From the NCBI RefSeq assembly GCF_020184175.1, contig NW_026083010.1, positions 1-64,000 of the forward strand: a DNA stretch of 64,000 nt. The letters are read 5' to 3'. Each line of letters begins with the position of its first letter. Positions within the stretch are counted from its first letter, which is position 1. The position numbers were made by a program, and so were the translations under genes. The DNA comes from Aphis gossypii. Lineage: Eukaryota; Arthropoda; Insecta; Hemiptera; Aphididae. The notes under the pieces were generated by a model. That model was not told the DNA's origin. It saw only the letters and a list, made by a program, of their open reading frames with translations, and searched no databases. Positions 34,002 through 45,454 of the stretch are shown piece by piece.

Positions 34002-36681
34002 GTGAAATATTTTTATTATAAAACCAGACATGTTACGAAGTCGAAAAAAAAAATGCTCATCAAACTACTTCTTTTAGAAGAGATCAACGAAGAAGAAACA
34101 ATACTCGAACATGCCATTAAAATATATAACACGAAAAATACCCACGATTTGTTTCTCACCAGAAAAATTGAAGGGTTTTATAGCATTTTAATTGAAAAAC
34201 ATTTGTTTAAAGATGAACAAAAATTTAGAGAATTTTTTCGATTGAGTTACGATCAATTTAACTATGTTTTAAATATTATTGTTGATGATATCAAAACCAA
34301 TCCTAGCAATCGTGTCAGACAGCCCATTACACCAGGCGAAAAATTATCAATTACATTAAGGTAAGATTATGTGACTATTATTCCATCAGAAATAAACCCT
34401 TTTTTTTTTAAACAACATGTTATATAAATGATGTATAATCACATTTATGGAAATGTATGCACTTCATAACATTTCCTACAAATAATAAAAATTAAAAAAT
34501 ACAAAACAAAAAAATAATGTTTTAATGACAACGCATCATACAACTTGTAATAATAAATAAAAACAAAAAATATTAATGTATGTAATTAAACAAAAGTTAA
34601 ATTTTTAAAAATTTTCGAAAACAATACAAAATAATAAAATAAACAAAACAAATCAATACCTTATTGTATTATATTAAAAATACCAACATTAAAAAAAAAT
34701 TACTGGTTTGGTATAATCTCAATTATTTGATGATTGAGGCCAATAATCACCGGATAGATCCGTATATTCACTATCTAATGATGTTCATGTGGAATAATCT
34801 CCTATACCGAGGTATGAATTTTCAAATCGGTTTTCTGGAGGACAAAGATGCACAGATTTTGGAAATTCATAACTTGTAGAAGGCCGAGTTGGAACTTGAG
34901 AAGCTGGCATATTATCTTTTTGATAATTATTTTTTAGCTCTAGTTCACTAACAATACTTAATATATCCAATTTTGCTTTTACTTTTAATTTTAGAGAAAA
35001 TTGTTTTACTGTTAACGCCATACTTTTAAAAAAGGCGTCGATTGGATCGTCGTCTTCAATTTTTGTCAGTTCTTCCATCAACTTGTTCCTTTCTTGGCTT
35101 CTTTTGTTTAAAACTTCTATTAAGGCATCACTTCGCTTCACTTTTTTGTTTGTTTTTGAATCAGTGGTCAGTTTTTGTTTGGTGGTTTCATGTTCAAGCA
35201 TCAAAGACGATGGCTGTGGTTCATTTTCCTCAACGTTTTTTTCACTCAGCATACTATCATTAAATATTTCTGTTTCGTTAGCAGCATCAGTGTGATCGTC
35301 TTCGTCTATATCTTCTTCATTTAATAATATATTAGACACACTCCTGTAAATAATAATTTTTATTATTTATCAATCCCTTTGCACCTAGCTAGATAAGCTC
35401 GGTGAAAAAATATCTTACGGTCTTTCATAAGCTGCCACGTCAAGGAAAGATAAAATATCAGCGAGCTGCCACTTGGTGGGCTTATTTTTTGCAGCTGATC
35501 CAGTACTCAAATTTCTGCTTCTTTTTTTTCTATTGTACGTATCTTTTATGTTACGCCAACGCTTTTTGCAATCATCAACTATACGACAACCAAAAAATGT
35601 CGATGAAAAACTAAATTAATATCCAGTTCGAGTAAAAAAAAAAAACAACATATTACATAATAATAACTACACGACGGTGTGTGAAAAGCAGAAGTTGTCC
35701 ATTTTAACTGTGTAACTTAATGATATCACAACAAAAACCCTTCGTAAACTACGTGTAAAAATAGCTAAGTAAAAAAAAAAATATTAGATCTTTGAGCAGT
35801 GGCGTATAAGTAGGCTTCAATTTCTGGCGAAGCACAGAAATATTTTGATTTTTAACCCCTAACTAACTTCGTTTGAAAATCCCCATCCACACGAAAAAAC
35901 ACACATTTTTATTGTCTTATTCCATAATTTATTATTACGTTAATTTCCTTATATATATATTATTTATATACATTGTTTATCGTCAAGACAAGAAAATTTT
36001 CCATATAAAATGTAAAATATCATATTTATTTTTGTCATACAATGAATTGTATTTAGGAATTTCCTATATGATATACATCGTATATTTATAATTTATAAAA
36101 TCAAGTATTTATTTGTGTACTATATTTAAATTTAGACCGTAGAATAATATGGAAAAAATGTAAATCAGACGATCTTATAGCAATACTACTTCATATTTAT
36201 ATATTCTGTAATTATATAATTAATGGATTGTTTTAATTTTAACAGATATATGGCTACAGGAGAATCATTACGATCTTTAGGATTTGCATTTCGAATATCT
36301 CAGAGTTATATAACTCGTATTATACAGTTGGTCTTAAAAAGTTTAAGCTTACGATTGCCTGGTATATTATTAAAATCTCCATCGAAAGAAGATTTGATTC
36401 AAATTGCTCGTGATTTTTTGGGAAAATGGAATTTTCCCAATTGTGTAGGTTCAATCGATGGGAAATATATACAAATATTTTGTCCAGGAAAGAGTGGTAC
36501 ATTATTTTTCAACTACAAAGACTTTTTTTCTATTGTTTTACTAGCTATAGTTGATGCAAACTGTAAATTTATTTACGTCGATATTGGTTCGTATTTAAAG
36601 TTTAGCTACGCGGAGTGGAGTGGTACGGGGTTACCCCGCAAAATGTTTGTCCACTACTCCGCTTGTCAAAACTTTGAATAA
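34002..36681 (+). pseudogene. HARBI1-like transposase, truncated
   Basis: Exon 1 (34002-34360) carries the helical N-terminal region (FREFFRLSYDQFNYVLN, ITPGEKLSITLR) and ends AAG/GTAAGA. A 1.9 kb intron runs to an AACAG acceptor; exon 2 starts at 36246, so that the joined codon is Arg, followed by YMATGESLRSLGF. The first catalytic Asp is in VGSIDGKYIQI. After VDIGSY near 36592 the homology stops where the second Asp motif should follow, and the frame runs into an unrelated GC-rich hairpin to a stop at 36681. The second Asp and the Glu are therefore absent, and it cannot catalyse transposition. Confidence 0.82.
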
Positions 36682-37146
36682 GTATAACTCATAAACTACT
36701 CACCCTAAATTTGTTTTTTAGGTATCGAATTACTCAGAAAATTATTCTGCTTTGGAATATGAAATTAAAAATCTATGTTGTCATTCAAAAAAGTAAAAAA
36801 CTTAAAAAATTATAAGGATAAAAAATATTTAAAAATATAATTTTTGTATAAAAATGTTGTTTTTTTAACAATTTGAAACTATGTAAAAACATGTATAATT
36901 TTAGAAATAATGAGTGTTGTTTGATAAAAGAATCACCCTGTATTATAAATTGATTTAGCAAAAAAAAAAATACCACTTACCACTTTTTGTTTTTAAAACA
37001 GATGATATTATCTCCTTCCAAATATTTTCCCTCACCTGTAGGTCTTTATATTCTGGGAGTTTTAAGTCGAACAAGCATGGATGTTGACTTACACATTCAG
37101 CTAAAACCGTGTCTTCTTCCAAAGAAAATGAAATTTTCGAGGACAT
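34785..37146 (-). CDS. MADF-BESS protein of Harbinger 1, intact, three exons
   Basis: Exons at 37146-36981, 35578-35419 and 35343-34785 join in phases 1 and 2 to give 294 codons without a break. Exon 1 starts MSSKISFSLEEDTVLAECV, the first helix of a MADF domain (Myb/SANT-like DNA binding), and includes LPEYKDLQVRENIWKEI. Exon 2 completes the domain (CKKRWRNIKDTYNRKKR). Exon 3 is a charged linker with a C-terminal BESS motif (DPIDAFFKSMALTVKQF near residue 220). Harbinger elements encode such a partner to bring the transposase to the nucleus and the DNA ends. It runs antisense within the transposase intron. It is the only clearly undamaged gene in the window. Confidence 0.82.
36600..36665. 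repeat. GC-rich hairpin interrupting the Harbinger transposase
   Basis: GCGGAGTGGAGTGG and its near complement CCACTACTCCGC surround an inner GCGGGGTAACCCCG-like palindrome (complement strand). The normal transposase sequence ends just before it and about 300 bp of unrelated DNA follows, so it may mark a small inserted element or a deletion joint. Confidence 0.5.
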
Positions 37147-37408
37147 TTTTTTAAAAAAAATTGCAAAACGTACAATATCGAAAAAAAAGTTGAGTGGTCA
37201 TCAGTCGCGCGGCTGGTGCGTTTTGACTGCCTCCGGAGCGGTCGCAATCGCTCGTCGTCAGTCGTATGCGATTGTCGCGCACGGCTACGGCGGTGTAGGG
37301 AAACTAAACAATATGAAAATGGACAAACCAGTGCCGAAATTTCGGTCGCACTGCGTCAGCCGCACGAGTCGCGCGTCTACAATCGCATCCTAAGGAATCA
37401 CACCTTAA

Positions 37409-37786
37409 AGTTAAACCGAGATTTACAACTTGACACTGTTAAAACAAAACTATGACTGAATATTAGCGCTTAATTATTAATCGTCATTAAAATTATTATT
37501 ATTATGAATGGTGGGGGATGATTGAGTTCTGTAAGTTATGTGTCAACTGTTAGTGGGGGTTAGTGGGGGGGGGTTATATTTAGTACGTATACATATATAT
37601 AGGAAGGAATGGCGGGACTGGTTGCGGTTGCGACATCTATTGCTGGGCGGATGGTGGTGGTAATGTGGCGGTGGTGGAACCTTGGGCGAGTGGCGGGTGG
37701 CGGTTCGGGTGGTGGGTGGCGTTGGTGGTGTTTGAACTGTCTATTTATATCTACTGGTATATTAAACAGTATATTAAACTAGGTAT
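37409..37786. other. Spacer with a G/T-rich low-complexity stretch
   Basis: From about 37500 to 37730 the plus strand is unusually G-rich, with GGTGG, GTGGCGG and a GGGGGGGG run. No gene is supported. A TATATTAAAC motif repeats three times just before the MULE end. Confidence 0.55.
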
Positions 37787-37949
37787 ATTAAACAATTCTT
37801 TAGTAAGCAAACTCTTAAATTTTAAAGTTTTGATTCAAAAAAATTTTTCCTAACGCAGGCTTCCTTTGTGTTAAAGGTTATATGGTTAATGTATCAAATA
37901 CGATGATACGATTACTTTATTTTCATATATACCGCCAACAGCTGTACTA

Positions 37950-40900
37950 TTCAGTGTGATATCGCCTAGCGGTGGGCGGAGTCACCAACCGCACATTCAT
38001 TTGGCCGCGACTATAGGTTGATTTTTTTATATTCTCTCCAAGATTTCGTTTCCTTTTCTTTAATATTATTTCATTTTTAGCCGGTCTTCCTGACGGTAAA
38101 CGTTTACTACCTCTGGTTATTAATGGTAAACATCTTGCTATTGTAGTTGGCTGTACTCTGATTGCTGCTCCTGACCTATTCCTCAATTGTACTGCTTGGT
38201 TTCCTGCTGTATGTAAAAATGATTCCCAATTACCTTTACTTTTATTTATTTTTAATCTTGTTTCTAATGTTTTAAGGCCAGATGAAGATGATCCACAATT
38301 TTGATGAATTTCTTTGAATAAATAAATTATATAGATTCTTGAGGTACTTGTTGTGAATTAGTTGTGTTCGTTGTAGCTGCAATAATATTTTGATTTGTTA
38401 AGGTTGTATTGTTTGAAATGATATTGTTAATTTGAACAGATTCTTCATTATTTATATTTTTTGTAATTGCAACATTAGAATCCAAAAGAAATGACTGAAA
38501 AAATTCTTCCGGTAGAGCTTTATCTCCATCTGCCAATAAAGCAATGTTATATCTAACGCTAGGTGTTACAGCAGGAAAATTTTGTGATAGTGTATCAAAA
38601 TGCATGTAAATAGCACATTGGTGAATACAAAACTGTCCAAATTTACCCTTATTACAAGAACAAATCCCAATTTGCATGTTAACATTGAATGACTTTTCTT
38701 TATATTGAACAGTATATTCACAGTCCTTTACTTTTGGTATGTCTTCTTTGTTTATTTCCATAACTTTATTTATTTGAGTTTTCAAAAAAAGGTGTGCATT
38801 ATGACTTCGGAAGTTTGAAAATTCTCTCAATCTACGACGATAATATTCTTCTAAAGTGGTACATACAAAATCAATTAAAGCAATCACATTATATGCTTTT
38901 ACCCTTGATAAGACAGTATCCTTAAATATTCGTACGGTGATTTCTGAAAAATTATTTGTATGATGTCCATGACAAGAAACATCTCTCCATGCGATACACC
39001 ATTTTTCTCGAGTCTAACAATGGTCCTGTAAATATTTTGTCCAGTTCTCATATTTTGAATTAGGTATATATTGCTTTTTCAAATGCTTCTTTAGCCAACA
39101 CTTTGGGTTTGGATTCTGCATAAACAGTATTTTGAAATGATCGCATTAATTCTATTCTATCCTCTTTTATTATTTGATGTTTACTGTCCCAACACCACCT
39201 CCATACAGCTTGACAAACGTGAAAAATACATAGCAAATTTTTACGTTCAGGCCATGTTTTTTCTAATGCGTTAATTTCGGCAGTAGCACAATCAGTCATA
39301 AATAGCTGAGGGTAACCATTTCCACCAAAAGAATCATCCAGTAAACTTTTCACTAAACCAAAACCTGTACTATATGAAATGTAACTTTAACCTATATTTA
39401 AAATAAATTGTTTTGTTTATTTTTTTTTTTTAATTTAATAAATTATAGATATATTATTTAACTTTAAAAACTGCTGTAAAATACCTTTGGTTATATTAAA
39501 TGGCTAAAGGAACTGCACCTGCTGCACATGGTGCCATCATAAATGTGATACAGTGATTTTCTGCATCACAAGCACTTGTACTGTCCACAAATACTATTTG
39601 TCCTGAGGTCTTTAATTTATGTGCTCTTTTCATAAGTGGAGTAATAATAACAACAGAAAATGGGTCTTTTAAAAATTTTATAGAAATACTTTGCTTTTCA
39701 TAAATAATTTGCTCTTCTTCAAGTTTCTAAAATTATTGTGTTATAATATATTATCTATTAATAAGAAAGTATTTACTAAATAATTAAATAATATCATAAA
39801 GATATCAATTATATTTAAATTATTAATGAAAATAATATTAGGTACCTATGTGAATGTTGTTACTAACAATGTAAATAAGTATTTAAAAAGATATTATTAT
39901 TATTATTATTTTATAAATGTTAGGTACTAAGTTAAAACCAAAATTAAACATATTTATTATACAGATACTTGCACAAGTATTGATTAACAACATTATTTTG
40001 CTGTAATTGAGTAAGTTAAAATTGTATTCAAATTATTACAATTCAAAATAATCACTATAGTATGTTTAGTAGGTATATAAAAAAATATTTATTATTTTGG
40101 TAAATTAAATACAAATTAACACTTAAAATGGCAATAATTTAACATTAGTACTGTTCGCGTTTATATGTCATGGTGTTGCATTCGTTTTTGTTTTCGTGCG
40201 ATGCACTGCGTTGCGTATCGGTGCGTTGCGTAGCCGCGGTCATTGTCGGAGGCGGCGATAAGCCTCCGTGTGCGACAGACCGGTTAAATGTTCGTTGTGT
40301 TTTAACATTTTGAATTTTCGGTTATGTTGTCAGTAAAAGTTAAAGTCATGCTCTCAGTGCCACAAGTTTTCTTAAGTTTGCGTGTTTGTCCAGTTTTGTG
40401 TGGTGGCACTGAGACACTTATCTTCATTTTGTAGTGTCCGGCGGCATAGCCTTCGTGGTGAATGTCGTCGGCACCGTCGTTCTCTTGTCGCTTACTTCTC
40501 GTGGTGTCCACATCAATTCGTTTATGTTCCTGTGTCTACAGCCATTTTCTCATTGAAAAACACGTTTTTGTCACCTCTTTGTTTTTGTGAATCGACCGTC
40601 TGGTAAAGTATCGTTCGAGGCAATTTAATATTGTCCAGCGTCTAAACTGTTCATTGTTTATTAGTTTGCCAGCGGTCGCCTGTGAATAACGTTGTTTTGT
40701 CAATTGTGTCATCGTTTTTGGGCTGCAGAACACAACAAAGTGTTATTTACGTGATCTTTAATTTATAATACTGCGGTGTGCCGTCTTAGGCAGGTTCATC
40801 AAAGTTCAGGTACTGTCGCGTTGGGATAAAATCCGCCATCAATCACAATCTTATGTGAGTATTGGTCGACCATATTTGTTTGTTTTCATTGTTTAAGACC

Positions 40901-42370
40901 GACGGGCCTAGCCGCCAAAGGCTATTTATTATTATATCATATTGTATTAATTTGTTTTAAGTTTCAATTTATTATATTGTGTGCCGTATGGGCCACATAT
41001 TTTGTCTTTACTATTTTTTATTGTATCAAGTTGTATCAAGTTCATATTTATTTATTGTGTGCCGTATGGGCCACATATTTTCATTGTTAATTTATTCTAT
41101 AGTTTTATTGTATTCAGTGTGCCTCTATAAGGCCAGCATTATTTTATCATAAATCATTATTATATTTTGTATTTACTGTTATTATATATTCAGCATTTTT
41201 CTATTATAAATTGTTATTACACAATCAGAATTATTTTATCATAAATTATTATTATATTATTATCATTGTTATATGAATTATTGTTGTTATATTTTATTAT
41301 TATAAGGCTCATTTATTTATGTTATTTAAGGCGAACAAGCCAGCCTATTATGTGTAATTAGGCACTTGCCGCGCCAACAAGTACCATAGTACCTAGGTAT
41401 TATATTCCTATTTTGGACTTTGGAGTTTGAACAAATATAAAAGCCTAAAGTCAAATTAATTGTAATAATAATTTAAAATTATAACACTAGTATAAATTAA
41501 TGATAAAAAAGATAAAAGACCACAACTACTCAAAATCCTTTTAAATATTTATAATTCAATTCAAATTCAACACATCCATGATGATTGATTAACTATTTTG
41601 ACCTACATGACTCCTACTTACCTACTAAATTCTCAATTTTGTTTATACCTACTATGCAATAAGTGTGTGTAATCTTCCTTTAAATACCTTTGTTGTAGAT
41701 CCTTTTTATATAATACCTATAACTTATAGTCTAAACTTTGTAGTAGATATAATTAATGACTTATCTATAGGTACCTCAACTAAAGCTTGACCAGTACTTG
41801 GTACCAAATTCTTTAACCTCCATTTATCATGCCAATTTTGAAGTGTCAGATAAGTAGGATTTTTAAATCCGTTTGCCAAATCTTTCAGTGAGAAATTATC
41901 TTCTAATTCTAAAGATTTTTTATGGTGTTTTTAGCTTCAGTTATACTCATTCCATCACTAATACTTCCTCAAATTTTAATTTAATTGTTTGATCTGCTGG
42001 TAAAAATCTTAGTGTTGCTGCAGTATCCAGTGTATGATTGTGATTTTCATTTAATTTAATATAAGCAAACAATTCTCTTTGTAATAAATATAATATGATA
42101 GATAAAATATAATATTAAATATATTTTATTTTTAATACTTAAATAAAGATAGAAATATTATTTTCAAAATTTACAATTATGTAATTTGATTTCTACCTTT
42201 ATAAATGAGTCTTTTTTCCTAGTAGAAGCTGTGTTCTTTTTTATTGTGATGGCAATAGAAGCAGAGCAATCTAAATTTTTAGATAAACCTTTTTTATTAT
42301 CATTATTAGTTACTTTTCTGTAACTACTATGATGACAAATATACACTTTACTGAAATAAATTAAGTTCAT
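37950..42370 (-). pseudogene. MULE transposase, multi-exon and broken
   Basis: In order on the minus strand: a zinc-finger-type leader (42370-42164, ICHHSSYRKV, later CSASIAI), ENHNHTLDTAATLRFLP with a frameshift near 41955, NPTYLTLQNWHDKW ending at a GTACC donor near 41775, then after the LTR insertion the catalytic region: KDPFSVVIITPLMKR and FVDSTSACDAENHC (first Asp) near 39590, a stop near 39505, and FMTDCATAEINALEKTWP (second Asp) with LLCIFHVCQAVWRW at 39353-39060. A SWIM zinc finger (CSCNKGKFGQFCIHQ) follows in 38887-38327, and a basic tail (RGSKRLPSGRP) lies at 38186-37947. At least four lesions are visible. Confidence 0.8.
40152..41379. mobile_element. Solo LTR, 1,228 bp, inside the MULE
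   Basis: It starts TGTTCGCG and ends GCGCCAACA, so the tips form the TG..CA inverted pair of an LTR. Both sides carry the 5 bp duplication AGTAC (40147-40151 and 41380-41384). There is no internal coding sequence and no second copy nearby, which is the mark of LTR-LTR recombination. The length and 5 bp duplication suggest BEL/Pao or Ty3/gypsy (inference). The phrase GTGTGCCGTATGGGCCACAT occurs twice near 40980 and 41057. Confidence 0.85.
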
Positions 42371-43673
42371 TTAAAATTGTAATATACTTTTAGGTAGTTG
42401 ATGCATTACTTAAAAATATTTTCTAATTTTATTAAAATTTATCCATATTTTTATTTAAATTAAAAAAAAATAAAATTATGGTTATTAATAATTAATAAAA
42501 TAACACATTGTTATTAGGTAGGTACCTAGGTATATTAAATAAATAAATTGTATATTCTACAAGAAATTTATAATTAATAACAATATCAAATACAAATGTC
42601 AATAAATATAATGATTATATTTATCTATAACAGTAATATTAGATTATTCTTTCATTGATATTTTTAATAAATACATAAGTTGAATATTAGGTTACTAATA
42701 ATATGTTAGGTTATACTACATTACTCTATAACAATAATAATATATTTATTTGCAAATATTCACAGCACTTTGATAAGCTGATAACTTGTGGTAGTTTTAT
42801 ATTCAATTTACAATAAGGTACCTACACAGAATAATATATTAAAATCAAAAATATACAATTTCAAAGTCATTTAAATATTTGTATTTCAAATAAAATTTAA
42901 AATGTTTTATCTCATAAAAATTGTTAATATTCATTTTAAGGATTCTACACAAGTTTATTGCTACCAGAAAATTTTTTTCGAATCAAAACATTAATTAAAT
43001 TTAAGAGTTTGCTTTCTAAAGAACTGTTTAATGCATTTAAATGATGATCCAACTTATAAGTTATATACTATTGATTATAAATAACTAAATATACATTGTA
43101 TGTAGGTGTAGGTAATAATATATATCTAGTAATAAAGTTAATAGTGTATTATGTTGCTATAGCTTGTTTTTAATGAAATGTACTCATTTAGTTATACTAC
43201 TACTGTTAAATTGTTGAATAGGTTCCAGTAAAAATGTTAATCTAATTAGAACTAATTATAAATTATTACTGTTATTAGAATTAAAATATATGTGTATTAA
43301 GTAAATAACACCTATGATGCTACAATCTTTTTACCATTTGGTAATGATCTCCGAACATTCCATTTAGGGCCGGTTCTACCACCTTTAGATAACTCATAGT
43401 TAAACTTATCCATCGGATAATTTGACTTATACCGTTCTACAATGTCTAGTTATCCCTGAAGCTGTTGGTAAAGTTATTGGTAACTTGTCAAACAGTATTA
43501 CTACTGAATAAGTATTTTATCTGGAGGATAATCTATGGTTATATCGAATTATTATCATATTGTGAAGAGATGTTATAAAAACTGTACCTAATACCTATAG
43601 AGTTTTACTATAAAATTGATTTAGTTTAAATTCGAGTCTTATATAAGCTTATAATCATTTTTAACAAAAAAAA

Positions 43674-45454
43674 ATGTTTTGTAATTTTGATATTATATCT
43701 GATGAAGATGAATACAATATTGAAGATTTGCCGAAACCACGAAAAAAAAGTATTTCGAAATCGAATGGACGATTTAGAAATGTGGGATGATGATGAATTT
43801 TTTATGAGATTTAGACTAAAAAAAACCACAGTTATTGAACTTTTATCTAAAATTGAATTTAATTTAAAGTCAAAAACGAACAGGTAAGTAATTTATTGTA
43901 TATATTTATATGAAGTTATTGTTATAGGTATATTTATACCTAACTATTTCTAAAGTAAATTAGCCATCAGCAAGAGCAGATTAGGCAGTATTATAATTAT
44001 AAAATCGGGAATTTTTCACATTAGGTTAGCACTTAGCACGTTGACTGACAATCGATTAATTTTACTGCATATTAAATAGTAATCGTCTATTCGTATCTAT
44101 ATTGACACTTTAAAATATTATTACTGCTATAGCAGAATTCTAAATACCTTCCAAAAAGTGGCATTACTGTTATGTCAGTAATATTTCCAATGGTTACTTA
44201 TGAAAAAAAAAGTTGAGTTGCCCATATTAAGCATATTATTGCGCATTTTGCACTATTGATTATTATTGATAATTATTTCCGTTTTATATATAGGTTCACA
44301 TAATCACATGATGGTAATTCCATGTGTCAATTTAAACTTTAAAGCATGCCTATTGAACAAAATGGTACTTCCAAGTGTCCGTCAACGTGTTAGGGTGGTT
44401 AAAGCTCTAGAGTGGCTAAACGTTTGAGGGAGGGGGGGCATTCATATGTTTCTATATTAAAAATATAAATTAAAATTCTGTTTTAATTTACTTTTCAGAA
44501 ACCGTGCCATATTGCCTATAACGAAATTGTTATTGACACTTAGGTTTTACGCATTAGGGACAATTTTGCTTGCTGCTGGAGACTTTGTGGGCGTCAGTAA
44601 AACTTCAGCCTGTAATATTGTTCGAACAGTTACTGAAGCTATAGCTTTTTTAAGACCGTTGTATATTAAAATGCCAGACCATCATTGTAGTATTCAGGAA
44701 ACTAGATTAAAATTTTATAATATAGCACGATTTCCAAGAATTATAGGTGCCATTGATTGTACTCATGTCAAACTTCAATCACCTGGTAATTTATTGAACT
44801 ACTTCATTCATTATTTATTTTTAAATTATATTAAATTAGGCGACTTACTTTTGTTTATATTTTTAGGAGGAAATATAGCAGAAGTGTATAGAAATAGGAA
44901 AGGTTATTTTTCATTAAATGTCCAAGTAAGTAGTCGGAGGACCTTCACTTGAGATTCTTGATATAGTTGCGAGATGGCCTGGTTCGACCCATGACCAAGT
45001 CATATTTAACAACTCAACAATACATTTTAAATTTGAAACAAACGAAATGGGAGATAATATTTTATCAGGTGATGGAGGTTATGAATGTCGTCCATATATA
45101 CTAGTTCCATTAATCTCTCCAAATACAAATGCTGAATTATTATACAACGAATCTCAAATAAGAACTCGAAATACAATAGAAAGTTTGTTTGGAGGATGGA
45201 AGAGGAGATTCCCAATATTCTCACTTGGTATAAGAACAACACCAGATAGAGCTCAAGCAATAATAGTAGCTACAGCCGTACTACATAATTTGGCTTCAGT
45301 ATTAGGAGAATCAATACTTCCAATAGACCCAAATATTATGAACCAAGAACCTATACATGAAGAGTGGAATGCACCATTAGCTGTAGAAGAAAGAGGAAAT
45401 AATAAAACATCTGTTAGAACGAGTTTAATTAGAGACTATTTTTCAAACCTTTAA
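43674..45454 (+). pseudogene. HARBI1-like transposase with full catalytic triad, two frameshifts
   Basis: The ATG at 43674 opens an acidic leader; an A run near 43750 shifts the frame into FRNRMDDLEMWDDDEFFMR. Exon 1 ends at 43883 (CAG/GTAAGT). Exon 2 is 44499-44785, with LLLTLRFYALG, GVSKTSACNIV and the first Asp in IGAIDCTHVKL. Exon 3 runs from 44867, with a four-base duplication (AGTA) near 44930 that breaks the frame before LDIVARWPGSTHD (second Asp); ESLFGGWKRRFP supplies the Glu. The stop is at 45454. All splice phases agree. With only two small lesions it is far better preserved than the transposase of Harbinger 1. Confidence 0.85.

Larger units (their letters stand above)
33796..37404. 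mobile_element. PIF/Harbinger DNA transposon 1
   Basis: The ends are 71 bp inverted repeats with two mismatches, starting GGTGTGATTCC and including GACTCGTGCGGCTGACGCAG and GAAATTTCGG. Each abuts TTAA (33792-33795 and 37405-37408). Inside are a HARBI1-type transposase on the plus strand and a MADF-BESS protein on the minus strand, the usual two-gene arrangement of this superfamily. The GC-rich terminal regions contrast with the AT-rich interior. Confidence 0.88.
37787..43032 (-). mobile_element. Mutator-like (MULE) DNA transposon, split by a solo LTR
   Basis: Inverted ends of about 60 bp begin ATTAAACA and share TTCTTTAG, AAGCAAACTCTTAAATTT and GTTTTGATTC (left 37787 onward, right ending 43032). 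Between them, on the minus strand, lie pieces of a MULE transposase in the right order. A 1.2 kb LTR with its own target duplication sits in the middle. I found no duplication flanking the MULE itself. Confidence 0.78.

Noticed and set aside
40302..40733. Short frames in the GC-richer part at 40.2-40.7 kb
   Set aside because: They lie in a solo LTR defined by TG..CA tips and a 5 bp duplication, and show no conserved protein.
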